A stretch of DNA of 23,640 nucleotides from Basidiobolus ranarum (GCA_040143965.1 JASJQH010007038.1:1-23640); one strand, 5' to 3'. Positions 9,611-20,639 are shown, numbered from the stretch's first letter. The notes: generated by a model not told the origin, from the letters alone. Translations and numbers: made by a program.

Positions 9611-11086
9611 TACTTCAAGGAGGTGCCCACTAAAACCGGGATTCTATCTTGGATGTGGAAAAGAGAATTTAACGAGTAAACACAAATCCCATCGATATAC
9701 TTGGATATTTAACACTCCCCTATCCCAGACCCCTCAATAAAAATCTGGATTCTATATGTGCCCCCTCTTCACTTCTTCAGAGTGTTCAGTTAAAGTTTTG
9801 GTTAAACAAGCGTTTTAACAGTCACTCGGAAACTAAGATTGCGGATATCAATAAGATGATGATCTCAATCGAATAGTATAATCCGTGAAGGGTTCACATT
9901 GTGCCTTGATGACGGAATGAATCAGTGAATATTGAGCACCTGTTAACTTGCTCTAGACATACGGCATATTCGCTATTGTAGCCAATGAAGAGCCACTATT
10001 AGTCATGTCTATATTATCTCTATGCTCTTATTCGTTCCTTGCGAATAATTACCAACTATCTTGCTGAATCTCTTGATTGAAAAACCACTGCAGCTCAGAT
10101 AACAAACCAACTTCTCGTATCCGCGGCTCTCAGCCATTGATCTTCTTTTGGTGGCATGAACTAGTTCTTGGCAAATTCACTCACTACCAGTTGTAACTGA
10201 AAGACCTGGATTGTTAATCAACATCATGGGTCTGGCATGTAACTGGTTTCAAGACGGAGAAATTCGAACCATCGGGATATCTGGTAAAGAAAACACTATC
10301 AATTGCCGATGAACAGTCGCCATACAATAGTGAATAAAGGAATTAGACAGTCGCAGTACTGTATCAAATCCATGAGCTTTGAGTCCTCATAACCACTAGG
10401 AATGTTTTGACCGATGGGAGCATACCGATTGGGCAGCACTTATTTGTCTCCAAATAAGGTACTATCTATGTGTATTTTCCATCAATATTGCCCGCGGTCC
10501 TTGGAGATATCGACACAAAGATATCTAATGGTCTTCAGTCCTGAGCCCCTGAGATATTGGAAGAAACAGTGGCATTGTTCTTGTATGAACCACATTGACC
10601 CTCAGGGCTAGCTGGAGAGAGTTCCAACCAATGATTCAATTACCGCCATTGTAACGTCAGTGTTGCAAAACTAGCCGTTGGAGAGTTCGCGAGTCTTGGA
10701 CATTTGCCAACGTTGTGTCGAGCCCGTTGACCGACCAGTTCGTAACGATTTGCCAAAAACGTTTGTGAGCCAAGATATCTCCTGCATTGGCATCCTTCCA
10801 TGTACCCCTTTCAAATGAATACTGCGGACCATCAAGATTTATTGTATGGTCTACGCTATCAACCATCACTAATGGTCTTAGCCTGTATGATACTGGAACA
10901 GATAATGAAAGAAATATGCCCAGAACATGCTATTGTACTAAAAATCTTTTCGTCATAACAAATCAAATAATGGATAATTGCCTTGTATACTCCAAATCAA
11001 TCAACTGGAGTATTTGCCATTCTTCCGGATCAATACAAATACAAATGTTCTCCTCTAGTCTTGACGATTAATTGTTTTTGTTGGAA
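9611..11086. other. Long gene-poor stretch upstream of the ceramidase gene
   Basis: About 1.5 kb bounded by two 5' ends: the P450 relative reads left and the ceramidase reads right. A minus-strand frame from the ATG at 10866 to 10657 (VDHTINLDGPQYSFERG..., WQIVTNWSVNG) has good protein-like composition, but no family or further exons could be assigned; it could be a remnant. AT-rich sequence precedes the ceramidase start. No tRNA, repeat array or transposon ends were seen. Confidence 0.3.
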
Positions 11087-11923
11087 ATGAGCCAAGAAAG
11101 CAACATCCTTGGATATCCTGGCTACTGGGGAAGCTCCACTTCCTCGGTAGATTGGTGTGAAACGAACTATGAGTATAATTACTACGTTGCAGAAATGTTC
11201 AACACCTTCTCTTCATTAGCAATGGTTGTCATTGGCGAGCTTGGTGCCTGGCTTCATCCGAAGGCCGAGATTAGCTATCGCATTGCTTTCCGTTTAGTTG
11301 CCGTTGTCGGTTGGGGTAGTTTGTTATTTCACTGTACACTCAAATACGAAACTCAAATGCTGGACGAATTGCCTATGTGCTGGACAGCTGCTATGCTATA
11401 TTATTGCTTGGTTACGAACAAATACCCGAAGATCGGTTCATGGTTTCCTATCCTCTTGAGCGCCTACACGATATTTGTTACTTTGGTGGTGTCTCTGAGT
11501 TCTGGAAAGCTTCAATTCTACTTGTTTCATATCACTTTTGGAAGTTTAGAAATTGTAGACTTAATTATGACACTTAATATTTACCTCAAAAAAAGAAAAG
11601 GCGCAGCTGCCATCAAATGGCTTTTCGAAGCGGGAATTGCCTTTTACTTGGTGGCGGTGATTATCTGGAGTACTGACTACTCCTTCTGTAAGTACTTGAA
11701 TGGTCACGTCGCTACTATCTTGGGAAATTCTACCGTTTTGCCATTTAATCCTCAGTTTCACGCGTTCTGGCACATTTTGGTATCTACTGGATTATATTAC
11801 CTGAGTTTACTTATCCTTGTTGATCGACAAGAAACTTTGGGTCACAAAGCCAAACTTCATTATCTCTTCCATTTGGTACCTTATGTTTCCTGGGATGAAT
11901 ATCCCAAACCAAAAACCTATTAG
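11087..11923 (+). CDS. Alkaline ceramidase (YPC1/YDC1/ACER family)
   Basis: Intronless, 278 residues, seven hydrophobic helices. It splits (phyto)ceramide into a long-chain base and a fatty acid in the ER or Golgi membrane, and the yeast enzymes can run in reverse. All known metal ligands are in place. The calcium loop VDWCETNYEYNYYVAEMFN supplies Asp22, Trp23, Glu25, Asn27 and Glu36. The zinc site is His82 (FHCTLKYE), Asp93 (QMLDELPM) and the pair His225/His229 (HAFWH). This matches the spacing in human ACER3 with a shift of three residues at the calcium site. I start at the ATG at 11087; the frame is open five codons further upstream but has no ATG there. The C-terminus is short and polar with YPKPK and has no clear KKXX signal. 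It is complete and appears active. It lacks introns, unlike its left-hand neighbours. Confidence 0.96.
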   Translation: MSQESNILGYPGYWGSSTSSVDWCETNYEYNYYVAEMFNTFSSLAMVVIGELGAWLHPKAEISYRIAFRLVAVVGWGSLLFHCTLKYETQMLDELPMCWTAAMLYYCLVTNKYPKIGSWFPILLSAYTIFVTLVVSLSSGKLQFYLFHITFGSLEIVDLIMTLNIYLKKRKGAAAIKWLFEAGIAFYLVAVIIWSTDYSFCKYLNGHVATILGNSTVLPFNPQFHAFWHILVSTGLYYLSLLILVDRQETLGHKAKLHYLFHLVPYVSWDEYPKPKTY

Positions 11924-12736
11924 AATTCCCTTCGCATCTTTTATCACATTTTCACCCTCTTTTTGGAACTATTGTAGTACATATGCATTATATCTAAATT
12001 ATCCAAGCCTTTTACCCAAGTCATCAATTTCGCTCTTATGAGAAGATGGCTTGAAAATTAGTTAAAAAAGTAAAACAAACGCGAAGAACCGGATCCCATC
12101 ATTCAATGAATGTTATAGCCACTTCCTCGGATTTCTTTGGAAGTTGAACCCACAAGAATAAAGTGAACCATAGAATTGATATATACTCGTTGATATCAAT
12201 ACATTCTACCCATTTTCGTAAGTCTTTAGAGCCGATTAATCCGTAACTATAATCACTGTTTAATTACTGATTAAGTGTGAATGCAATAATTGGAGGTACT
12301 GCATCATTTAATGCTCAAGGTTGATAGAAAATACAATGCTATACTGGAATAGAAGATACAACGAGCCATTCGTTTTTAATAAATGAAGCAAATTAACAAA
12401 TAGAAGTTGAAACATATGCATTAATGGTTTCAACTACCTACCTTGCCTCAGGCACTAAAATTAGGTTAAACGAAATATCCATACTTCTTTGCCCCTACAG
12501 TGAGCTTGCATCTACAGGAGTTTCGTTGTCTGGACTCTTGCAATATATCATGTACTGCTTTGAACATCTTGAGCAATAATGTCAAAGCGTTTAGTATTCA
12601 GTGAGGTTTGTACGAAATATGATGATCTCTTGATCCTTCAGTAAATTCATATCTTCTGAATCATTCATATGAATTCGAAATTCAGCGGTGTCCGCAGAAC
12701 AATGGAACACCATCTTCGATAATATTAGAAAGCCGA

Positions 12737-12928
12737 ATGAAATATGGATATCTTCAGATTATCGGTAATTATGCTTTGCTTCTCTATAGCCTGGCGTTAC
12801 TAAATATCCTTGTTTTTTATGCCATTAATCTCATTATTCTTCGTAAACGAAGATCATTTTACGAAAATATGTATCGGATAATCGAAGGGTGGTTTAAAGA
12901 GGCTAATCGGAATATCACAGGAGAGTAG
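12737..12928 (+). CDS. Possible small single-pass membrane protein
   Basis: ATG-led frame of 63 codons. Residues about 9-34 form one hydrophobic helix (YALLLYSLALLNILVFYAIN), followed by a basic stop-transfer patch RKRR and a polar amphipathic tail (ENMYRIIEGWFKEANRN). That order would place the C-terminus in the cytosol by the positive-inside rule. I recognise no family. It could equally be the last exon of a larger gene or a chance frame, as no upstream exon or clear promoter is visible. Confidence 0.3.
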   Translation: MKYGYLQIIGNYALLLYSLALLNILVFYAINLIILRKRRSFYENMYRIIEGWFKEANRNITGE

Positions 12929-13780
12929 AGTAGTACACTATTAATATATGTCTTTAAATTTGGGAATGCTCATTTTCCCAAAGAACATTCTTTTATGCTG
13001 TAAAGAGATCAGCAGGCAGTGATACCATTCACATTACTACATCAGCATCTGTCATGTGCTTATGATCTGACTTATTGTACTGGTCAGTCAAGCATAGATT
13101 CGATTTCGTGCTGGTTTAAGAAACCAGCTGGTTCTTGCGTAAGAGGCTTGACTCTAGACGATCGCAAGAAGTTTCTATTGGCCCGCCAACTCAGACAACT
13201 CTGCTATTAAGAAACACCTATTCGACTTGTAGATTGGCTACATAAGATTGGGGGCTACTCTTGATTTGAGTTGTCTATCCATCGTGTCATGATACTAAAG
13301 AATACTACTATCCAACTTATCCCGCTTCGATATGCTCAGTAAGATAGAGCAATTTTAAAGCAATATCATCTCGTAGCGCAATGGATTTTCTCGATTCTTT
13401 TCATCGCAATTGGATACCAAAGATCTTTTAGGAATTCTCATTTTAGTGATGTCTATGCTTTGGGAAGGATGCGAGCAGTTGCGGATATTACCTCCACGCA
13501 TTACAGTCTGTCAACCCGCAATGAGTATCAAACCAGAAGTGTCAGTGTTTCCGGTGGAGAATAAAAGGTCGCATTCAGTCTATCCTTTTGTTGTTTCATC
13601 TATTCAAATGAAAGGTAAATAAGCAAGGTTTACCTGCTTAGAGGGGTCCGATTTAAGCAGCGTTCTGCATATTCAATATGACTACAATTTAAGGGAAATA
13701 GGGGTACGATGGACATTTGGACCAAGATTGAGGCTTAGATATCGTCTGAATCTAGCCCTCATCTTCCTGCATCTTGAGGA

Positions 13781-13812
13781 AAATTCCATATATACCTGCA
13801 TATATGGAATTT
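13781..13812. promoter_or_regulatory. Perfect 13-bp inverted repeat upstream of the SDR gene
   Basis: The left arm AAATTCCATATAT (13781-13793) and the right arm ATATATGGAATTT (13800-13812) pair perfectly around the 6-nt loop ACCTGC. It lies about 165 bp upstream of the SDR start codon. It contains CCATATAT/ATATATGG, close to a MADS-box CArG-type core. A dimeric factor site or a DNA hairpin are both possible. Confidence 0.5.
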
Positions 13813-13918
13813 CATAGGATCTACTATAGATACACTCAATCCCCACACGCACTCTTCAAAATACCTTTATCAACCGTTGATGCACGAACAATTCATTGAG
13901 GCCTCAATACAAATACAA

Positions 13919-13929
13919 TACATATATAA
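13919..13929 (+). promoter_or_regulatory. TATA-like box of the SDR gene
   Basis: TACATATATAA ends 49 bp before the start codon at 13978. The position and sequence suit a fungal TATA element with a short leader. No mapping data are available. Confidence 0.4.
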
Positions 13930-13977
13930 CTGCTTTTCCAAGACATCTATTCATCACAGCTGCTCTCTGGGTTTGAA

Positions 13978-15192
13978 ATGACAACTTTTAGAGTTGACAT
14001 ACCTGAACATATACCAAATCAAACCCCCCTCAAAGTCGATACTTACAGCCTGGAGGTTATGGACAGAACTAACATCACGACACAAGACACCTACTGTGTG
14101 ATAGGCATTGGCTTTGTTGGTAGTTACTTACTCAAAGCCTTATTAGCTAGAGGGGAAAGAAGAGTGTATGCTCTAGATATACGGGAACCCACTCACCCAC
14201 TACTCGATGGGGAGCAATTTGAATTTCGTAGAGTAGATACGACGAATAGAGAGGAATTGGAGAAAGCGATGAGCTCTATATGTGAGAAAACTCGAATCCA
14301 TTCGGTTTTTCTTACTGCGGGAATAATCGAACCAAATCAAAGGCTGTCTTTCCAGTATCCAAAGTTCTACGATGTCAACGTCAGAGGTACCCAAAATGTA
14401 ATCGAAGTGTGTGAGATGCTAGGAATCGCTCGATTAATATACACATCCTCTTCTACTGTGGTTATTGGACAAGATATGGTGGACTCAATAACGAATGAAG
14501 AAGATGGTGTTACCCAATATCCAATCAATCACTATTCAGCAACCAAGATCTTGGGTGAGAAGATTGTGCTTGAAGTAAACACCAAACGAGAGTCGTCAAT
14601 GGAAAAGTCAGAAAACAACAGTCTAATCTCCACTGCTTGCATTCGCCCAGGAGCAATATTTGGTGTCGGGGACCGCTTTATTGTTGATTCATTCTGCAAA
14701 AAGATGGCTGACGGAGAAACCAAAGTCCTTCAAGGTGGCGCAAACTATATTTCTGAATTTGTGTATATTGAGAATGTAGTTCACGCACATCTGCTACTGG
14801 ATTGCTATTTACGAGACGAACCATGGCGCTTTCGAGGCGAGACTTTCTTTATTACAAATTGCGAAAGGCTGACTAACCGAGAGTTTGCACATAGAATGGT
14901 CAACGCATCCCCTTTCCCTGATGTAGAATTTCAATTCCTTCCGGTTTGGATTCTGTGGATGGTTGCCTACTTCAGTGAATTTGTTCAATGGATTTTAAGA
15001 AGCAAGATATCATTGGGCGAATTGGATGTTCTGACACCAGCTACTATGCACTTGTTGTGTCATAATTACAATGTATCTTGTGAGAAAGCTAGAGTGTGGC
15101 TAGACTATCATCCAGCCTATAATATTACTGATGGTCTGAAGCGATCATTCGAATTGTATCAAAAGTTTTCAACTAAGCCACCTAACTCCTAG
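13978..15192 (+). CDS. 3-beta-HSD / sterol C-4 decarboxylase-like SDR
   Basis: Intronless, 404 residues. It is an extended short-chain dehydrogenase of the 3-beta-hydroxysteroid dehydrogenase family. The family includes Erg26/NSDHL, which oxidises and decarboxylates C-4-carboxylated sterols in ergosterol synthesis on the ER or lipid droplets. The NAD-binding loop is GIGFVGS (43-49), with Asp67 in YALDIRE indicating NAD preference. The catalytic set is Ser in YTSSSTVV (about 157-159) and YSATK (Tyr186, Lys190). IRPGAIFGVGD and YISEFVYIENVVHAHLL are family signatures. A hydrophobic segment (LPVWILWMVAYFSEFVQWIL, about 320-340) can anchor it to a membrane, and RVWLDYHPAYNITDGLKRS is the usual C-terminal block. 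About 35 extra residues precede the Rossmann fold. It could be Erg26 itself or a paralogue acting on another sterol or lipid. Confidence 0.88.
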   Translation: MTTFRVDIPEHIPNQTPLKVDTYSLEVMDRTNITTQDTYCVIGIGFVGSYLLKALLARGERRVYALDIREPTHPLLDGEQFEFRRVDTTNREELEKAMSSICEKTRIHSVFLTAGIIEPNQRLSFQYPKFYDVNVRGTQNVIEVCEMLGIARLIYTSSSTVVIGQDMVDSITNEEDGVTQYPINHYSATKILGEKIVLEVNTKRESSMEKSENNSLISTACIRPGAIFGVGDRFIVDSFCKKMADGETKVLQGGANYISEFVYIENVVHAHLLLDCYLRDEPWRFRGETFFITNCERLTNREFAHRMVNASPFPDVEFQFLPVWILWMVAYFSEFVQWILRSKISLGELDVLTPATMHLLCHNYNVSCEKARVWLDYHPAYNITDGLKRSFELYQKFSTKPPNS

Positions 15193-16973
15193 ATGATATT
15201 GTGGATAATTCATTTAATATATATATACTGGGCATATGTATGCATGTTTTTGTAATTTTAATATTTCATTCCCGTCAGCCTGTTAAATATTGAAACCATC
15301 TTCCGTTCTTTTTCTCAACTTGCTCAGCACCATATGGAAACTTCTATTCCATCTTTCTCAGATATAATTGTGAAAAGATCGTTTTCATTAAAGAGTTTCT
15401 GCTCAAATACAAAGAGAATGACAATGGTGTAGAAACATCATAGATACTCCGAGTTCTATCGGAACCATATACACTCAATAAGCCCTAGCTCTCTCTCAAG
15501 TTCTAATGCCAAATGGTATAGCTAGGGGACACCCGTACTTTCAGCCCACTTCCTTTGATTCAACATAACTTCATCTAAAACTTACTATCCCCCCCCCTTG
15601 CTGGCTCATTCTCAGGCTAAATCCGTCAGAGCCTGTTAATTCCAATAATGTACTCTATGCTCAGCCAAGGTATGCAGCGGAGACAAAAGTAGAATATTGG
15701 TGCCATATTCTGTAACACATTCTAGAGTCTGCACCGCGTGGTGATCTCATCGATGTAATGGATAATCGATACTTTGAACTGACATTATACAGAGAGTCGT
15801 AAGCTACGAATTGGAAGACTCCAAGTACTTTACAAATCGCCCACTTGCCTACTTATTAAGCCAGAGATCTGCTATTTATGAGACGTAGCTAAAACGATTC
15901 AATCGGATTCATCTGATAGCTTGGTGATTGGAGCTTCCAAAATGGATAAAAGAACCAAGTAATTAATGAATTGTGTACTTGCGATATTTAAGGTTTATTG
16001 GTCAAAAGAAGGATTTCCCCAAGATAATTTCCAAAAGAATAATCCAGATCTTATGGAATAATAGAGCTATTGTCGAAAAGCAGCTAGTTTGGGACGGCCA
16101 AAATCAGATCATTGATTAGCATAGATAACTAGGATTTTTGACCAGATCCTTGTAACTCTAGATCACGCTTCGTTGTGGCTTGTTTCTCTTAGCAGAGATG
16201 GACTGGCTTTTAGTAGTAAATGTTGTCAAGAAATTCAGTTTCCCACCAGAGTAACCGGAACAGCCGATGCTCTTGACTTCGGCTGAAAGTTGGATTTCAG
16301 ACATCCTTCCTTCCTCGTGTATCAAGTTTTAGAGGATCATCATTGACTCTGGAATTGTTAATGAATAAAGCCACCACATGTGATTCTATAGATAAAAATG
16401 CCTTTTGGTTGACGTGATTGTTCTATATCGGCAAATGTGGGAAAGCAAGGATCGTATTATCCCAAATTGATCCCCATTTTTGGGACCGAAGGATGGAGTA
16501 TCACGTAGGGCAGAACTCTTTTTAGAGTTTCAAATCACATTCTATGATGGAGATGCCTTTCTCCCACTATTTTGTGGCGGTCACGATTGGTGCATCTTAT
16601 TGACTTTCAATTTGTGCTGAGTCTGATTTAATGCATGGTGGTACACGTGACTTTCAAATGATTATGATTGGGAAGAATCATCAAAGGAGGTGGGATTTCA
16701 TGAAGGTGAGCCAATAGTATGATATATCAATATCCATCAAAAAGGCGTTTCGGGCATGTTGGCTAATGATTAAACCCTTTCCCCGATTCCTCTACTCCAT
16801 CATTTCTCCATTCTTTGGTTTAGCATATTCTATACAGCTGTTTGAGGTTGCGTATTCTATTCCTTCATTCTCAGTTAGCTGGAACTATTAGCAAAGCGAT
16901 ACCACTCCCTTTTTAATACACTTGTTGCAATTTTACTTACTCATTCTATTCTCGTCCCTCCGTGTTTTACTTC
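15193..16973. other. 1.8-kb non-coding stretch between SDR and FHA genes
   Basis: No open frame of note on either strand. It holds a nine-base C run at 15589-15597 and an 8-bp perfect inverted repeat CCCTAGCT...AGCTAGGG (15483-15490 and 15530-15537). The last few hundred bases are pyrimidine-rich, as is common upstream of fungal start sites. I see no tRNA or transposon ends. Confidence 0.35.
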
Positions 16974-18522
16974 ATGAAGATAGCTGATCTGTTGTTGGTT
17001 TGTGGTACATACTTAGCTTCATAAGTCGGAATAAGCTTACTCAACCGAAACGTTTGAACTCTCTTTAGGACACTAATTCAGAAGTTTCCCAAGAAAACTT
17101 CGTTGATTTCTTTAATAATAAAGGTAATATATATTTGCTCTTGACTTTTATATTAGGACTTCTTTTAACCAAGTAATAGACGTAGTTAGGTTACCGTCGT
17201 TGGTGACAAATACCACTCAACTAGTTACCAATCCAGAAAATACCGGTACCTTTGCCCAAGTTGTCGTATCTGATGTTGTTTTTCCCGCTAAGACATCCGA
17301 ACGAAACGAAATCTCGTCAAAACCTGTGCCGTTGATAGAAGCCTCAGCTCAAAGTTCTGTCGAAGTAATTTTTGGCTCCTACACTTCTGTTATAACCTTA
17401 GGACGAGGTCGTACTGCTACTATCAATCTAGGTGGGTCTAATCGGAAGGTTTCTAGAAAGCATGCCATTATTAGTTGGGAAGAAACAGCTGGAGTATTCA
17501 CCTTGCATGTCACTGGAGCAAACGGCTTATATATTGATGACTCTTTACATAGAGTAAATTGCTCGGTAAAGTTGTCCAATGGATGTGTTATTGATATTGC
17601 TGGAATTAAATATCGGTTTCAAATCCCTCACATGGATTACCTTCCATCACCACCTTTTGGAAGCCCGGCCCATATTCCCGAAACTGAGTCCAATGTAACG
17701 CTGAGTAGCTTCTCTGTTGATAGTGATGCTTCCAAAATCACCTCTCAGACGAATGAGGAACCTTGCGTGAATACAGTCAACCGAGTAAAGTCCTCACTAC
17801 GGAGTCAAGCAACCAAATCAAATAATCGAAAGACCAGGTCATATCGTAATATTAGTCCAGCGAGTAGTATTTGTAATGGTTCATTTAAAAGTAGTGATGA
17901 TCTAGCTTCAGATTCAGAACCTCTCTCTTTGCCATCGGGGTTAGATCCAGTTCTGAATAGCAAGGCAGGTAAAGCATCTGGTAAGCGTGCTACCGTAGGG
18001 AAGAATAAACGAAAGAGAGAGAAAAAGCGAACGCAGCCGGAGATTGACCCAGTACGTAAAGAGTTAATTGATAACATCGTCGCCGCAATTGTTTTCACCG
18101 GAAAGCATATGATTAGCGCCAGTGAAATATATAAGATTATCCTTGCGGATCATCCTACATTTCCTGAGAGATATGAAGAGTTCAATGAATTGAGTGTTGT
18201 ACGAAGTTTGCACAAATATTCATTCTTTGGTCATGTGGTTCGTAAAGGAAAAGACGCCGGAGGGAAACCATTGGCTGATCTTTGGTACTATACCATCAAT
18301 GATGACCCGGATACTACACGCAAAAGTACGTATCAACCTCTCGTAAAAGGAGCAAGATCATGTACTTTGAAGGATAAGCAATATTATTTCAAGCCGCCAC
18401 CGAAAGTCCCGAGTATCAAATACTCTACTCAGTTGCCACCTAGTGGGAGAAAGCGTAGTAAGAAAAGCAGAAGTATATCCGGTCCAAGCAAAAGATCCAA
18501 ATCAAATGATAGCTCTACGTAA
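16974..18522 (+). CDS. FHA-domain nuclear protein with C-terminal winged helix
   Basis: Proposed exons are 16974-16997 (24 nt, with ATG), 17069-17123 and 17174-18522, giving 475 residues. The long exon has no ATG of its own before the FHA domain, so 5' exons are needed; these join in frame (MKIADLLL + DTNSEVSQENFVDFFNNK + VIDVVRLPS). The FHA domain (about 90-177) shows LGRGRTATINLGG, SRKHAIISW and NGLYIDD, the phosphothreonine-binding Arg, Ser-His and Asn. A Ser-rich linker and a basic patch KNKRKREKKRT (about 302-312, nuclear localisation) lead to a winged-helix-like block (about 319-409). That block has VVRSLHKYSFFGHV and GKDAGGKPLADLWYY, like the GDS1-type domain found with FHA in fungal Tos4/Plm2-like regulators. 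The tail is Ser/Lys/Arg-rich. It is likely a chromatin or transcription factor reading phosphorylated partners. The long exon is firm; the two 5' exons are moderate. Confidence 0.78.
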
Positions 18523-19648
18523 ACCTTACCTTATTGCGTTTTTTTCTCTAATGTCGCCTTGTATACTTTCCGTCATGTTCGCACGCTAGACATATGCATT
18601 TGTGGTCAACCTTCATCCAACATCTATTTGTATATATACTCAATAATTCCGTACAATCACATTTCTTATCTGTTTCGATCAATTCGCTTTGAATGTAAAT
18701 TTCTACTTTCCAATTCATGTTATTCATCTTTCTTGTGGCCTATGTGACTCAACGCATAGAGTAAACTTGAACTTGATAAACTGTGATATCCCATCTGACC
18801 TTAACTAAGGCATATCCATATAGAGTGAGTTTCAAGAACTATATCATGTAACGTGTAGGTTCCTTTTAATCATCATCCATCATGGAATTACAAGAGCTGT
18901 AGCTTAAAGAGAGTCAGTAGGAAGATGTGCTATAAAAATCATGGGCCATCTTGGATATCGAGATGTCCATGCTATCATCAGAGATAAAGGTAATCCTACG
19001 AAGTTGTGAAGTTGCTGCCGCTGAATTTGCACTAGCTCGATTGTACTGGTGGGCCAACAAGAAGGTTTAAGTGCGTTCGTTGTGAGCCTGGGAGAGTTGA
19101 TATATCAATCAATAGAAAAAGTAATCATATATATCCAATTCAAATCGGTATGGGAATGCTATTCTATTTTGGCACATGCATCAGTATTCAGGTTATATGC
19201 AAATAGCAGTGTTAAGCCGCATTTTTGTAATGGGGCATAAGTGTTTAGAATTTACATGCAGGTCGATGTATAACCAATTTCATGACACTACCTCTATTGA
19301 AGGCTATTATGAAACATTCGACTGATCGTCTACATGTTAATTACTACTAAAGCAAGTGTATCAGAAACAAATGCTTTACAAACCAGATTCCTCATGTATT
19401 GATATTATTCCCTTGAGAGCGTACGTCTCATTCATGTAGTTATGTTTGATAACTCTAAACAGGGAAATCCAATGGGGAATGAATATATCAATATTACTAA
19501 TTACCTAAATATCTCAGGTCTCAAGTAGTTATTTCAGAGCAAATGTCCGGCTATTAAAGCCATCCGATGAACGCTCTTATCAAAAATAAACTCGCCTATA
19601 ATTGTTGACACTTACATATAGTTTCATTTTTGAGAGAATTTAGACAGT
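18523..19648. other. 1.1-kb intergenic stretch before the FKBP gene
   Basis: No supported gene. Short frames near 18559-18747 and 19049-19240 lack proper starts or family resemblance. The last part is AT-rich and would hold the FKBP promoter. Confidence 0.35.
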
Positions 19649-20148
19649 ATGACTCGCTATACTAGAATCACCCTTGGCTTCCTCGCTGCGTCTTGCTTAC
19701 TTGGTCTTGCAGTTGAAGGGCTAAAAAATGCACCAAGCCACCTAAAAATTGGTATGTGTCGAATATGAGCTATTAATTAGCTCAATCGTTATTTAATCAT
19801 ACATCTTCCCGTTTGATAGTTACAACGAAGCGTGTAAATAATTGTAGTAGACGTTCCAAACAAGGGGATTCCCTCTCCATGCATTATACCGGAACGCTTT
19901 TCTCTGATGGTACCAAGTTCGATTCTAGTATTCCTCGCGGGGAACCACTTGTATTTACTTTAGGTATCGGCCAAGTTATCAAGGGTTGGGACCAGGGTTT
20001 GAGCAATATGTGCGTTGGTGAAAAGCGTAAACTAGTCATTCCTCCGGAACTTGCCTACGGTGCGCAGGGTGCTCCTCCACAAATCCCTGCCGATGCTACC
20101 TTGGTGTTTGACGTTGAATTAATCGACATCATTGATGAAGGAAAATAA
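19649..20148 (+). CDS. Secreted/ER FKBP-type prolyl isomerase (FKBP2-like)
   Basis: Two exons, 19649-19751 and 19820-20148, with a 68-nt intron (gtatgt...gatag), 143 residues. A signal peptide (about 1-24, hydrophobic [16 protein letters not shown]) is followed by one FKBP domain (about 48-139). The domain keeps the FK506 pocket: [67 protein letters not shown]. Two cysteines (NC near 44 and MC near 96) match the disulfide pair of FKBP2/FKBP13. The protein catalyses cis-trans proline isomerisation during folding in the ER. It ends in DEGK with no HDEL-type retrieval signal, so it may be secreted or held by partners. An AATAAA signal lies near 20265. It is convergent with the HP1 gene. Confidence 0.95.
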
Positions 20149-20639
20149 TTGAAGTTTGTTCAGTCTTGTTGTTTCAGGTTTTTTGTTATGCTAGTATGAT
20201 TAGTTAATACTCGAAACTTTCTAGTGTTTACATTATCAATCAAAATTTAACTCTTTGAATTGACAAATAAACACTAATATCACCTATCCTCTGGGTATCT
20301 CGATTGATTAGTTTGTGTGAATCAGATTGACATGAGGGCTATCAATTAAATCAGGCAACCCATGTTATCCGGTCACATTTGAAGAATTGAAAAGAATCTT
20401 GACAGTAAAGTAACATCCCCCTCTCAAGGTATGACGACACAATCACCAACGCAAGTTTATTCGTTGTTCAGCTAGAGTATTGGCAGTGGATATTGAAATG
20501 ATATACTAATTGTACTCCTGGGAAAGTATGGGAAGACAGAAGACAAGCTTGAGTATGGGACAAGTGGAGATCAGAGTAGGAGAAAACTAGAATCATGTCG
20601 GAAGTTGTACGGTGGTATTGAGAAAAGAAAAACATATAT
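20149..20639. other. Convergent intergenic region between FKBP and HP1
   Basis: 491 bases holding the 3' ends of two converging genes. CAAATAAACA near 20264-20273 is a likely poly(A) signal for FKBP. No open frame is supported. Confidence 0.4.

Larger units (their letters stand above)
11924..13977. other. 2-kb stretch with one small membrane ORF and the SDR promoter
   Basis: Mostly AT-rich non-coding sequence. It contains the small ATG-led frame at 12737-12928 and, near its right end, a perfect hairpin and a TATA-like box (separate entries). Two other open frames, near 13019-13210 and 13410-13622, lack ATG starts and look like chance. Confidence 0.35.

Noticed and set aside
10255-10300. Possible tRNA on the minus strand (GGTTCGAAT B-box-like word)
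   Set aside because: No A box or acceptor stem could be paired around it.
13370-13430. Possible tRNA (GTAGCGCAATGG looks like an A box)
   Set aside because: No B box or cloverleaf pairing follows at a suitable distance.
13019-13622. Two open frames upstream of the SDR gene
   Set aside because: Neither starts with ATG and neither resembles a protein family; both sit in promoter-like DNA.
18559-19240. Open frames between the FHA and FKBP genes
   Set aside because: Composition is not protein-like, starts are lacking, and they lie in UTR or promoter DNA.
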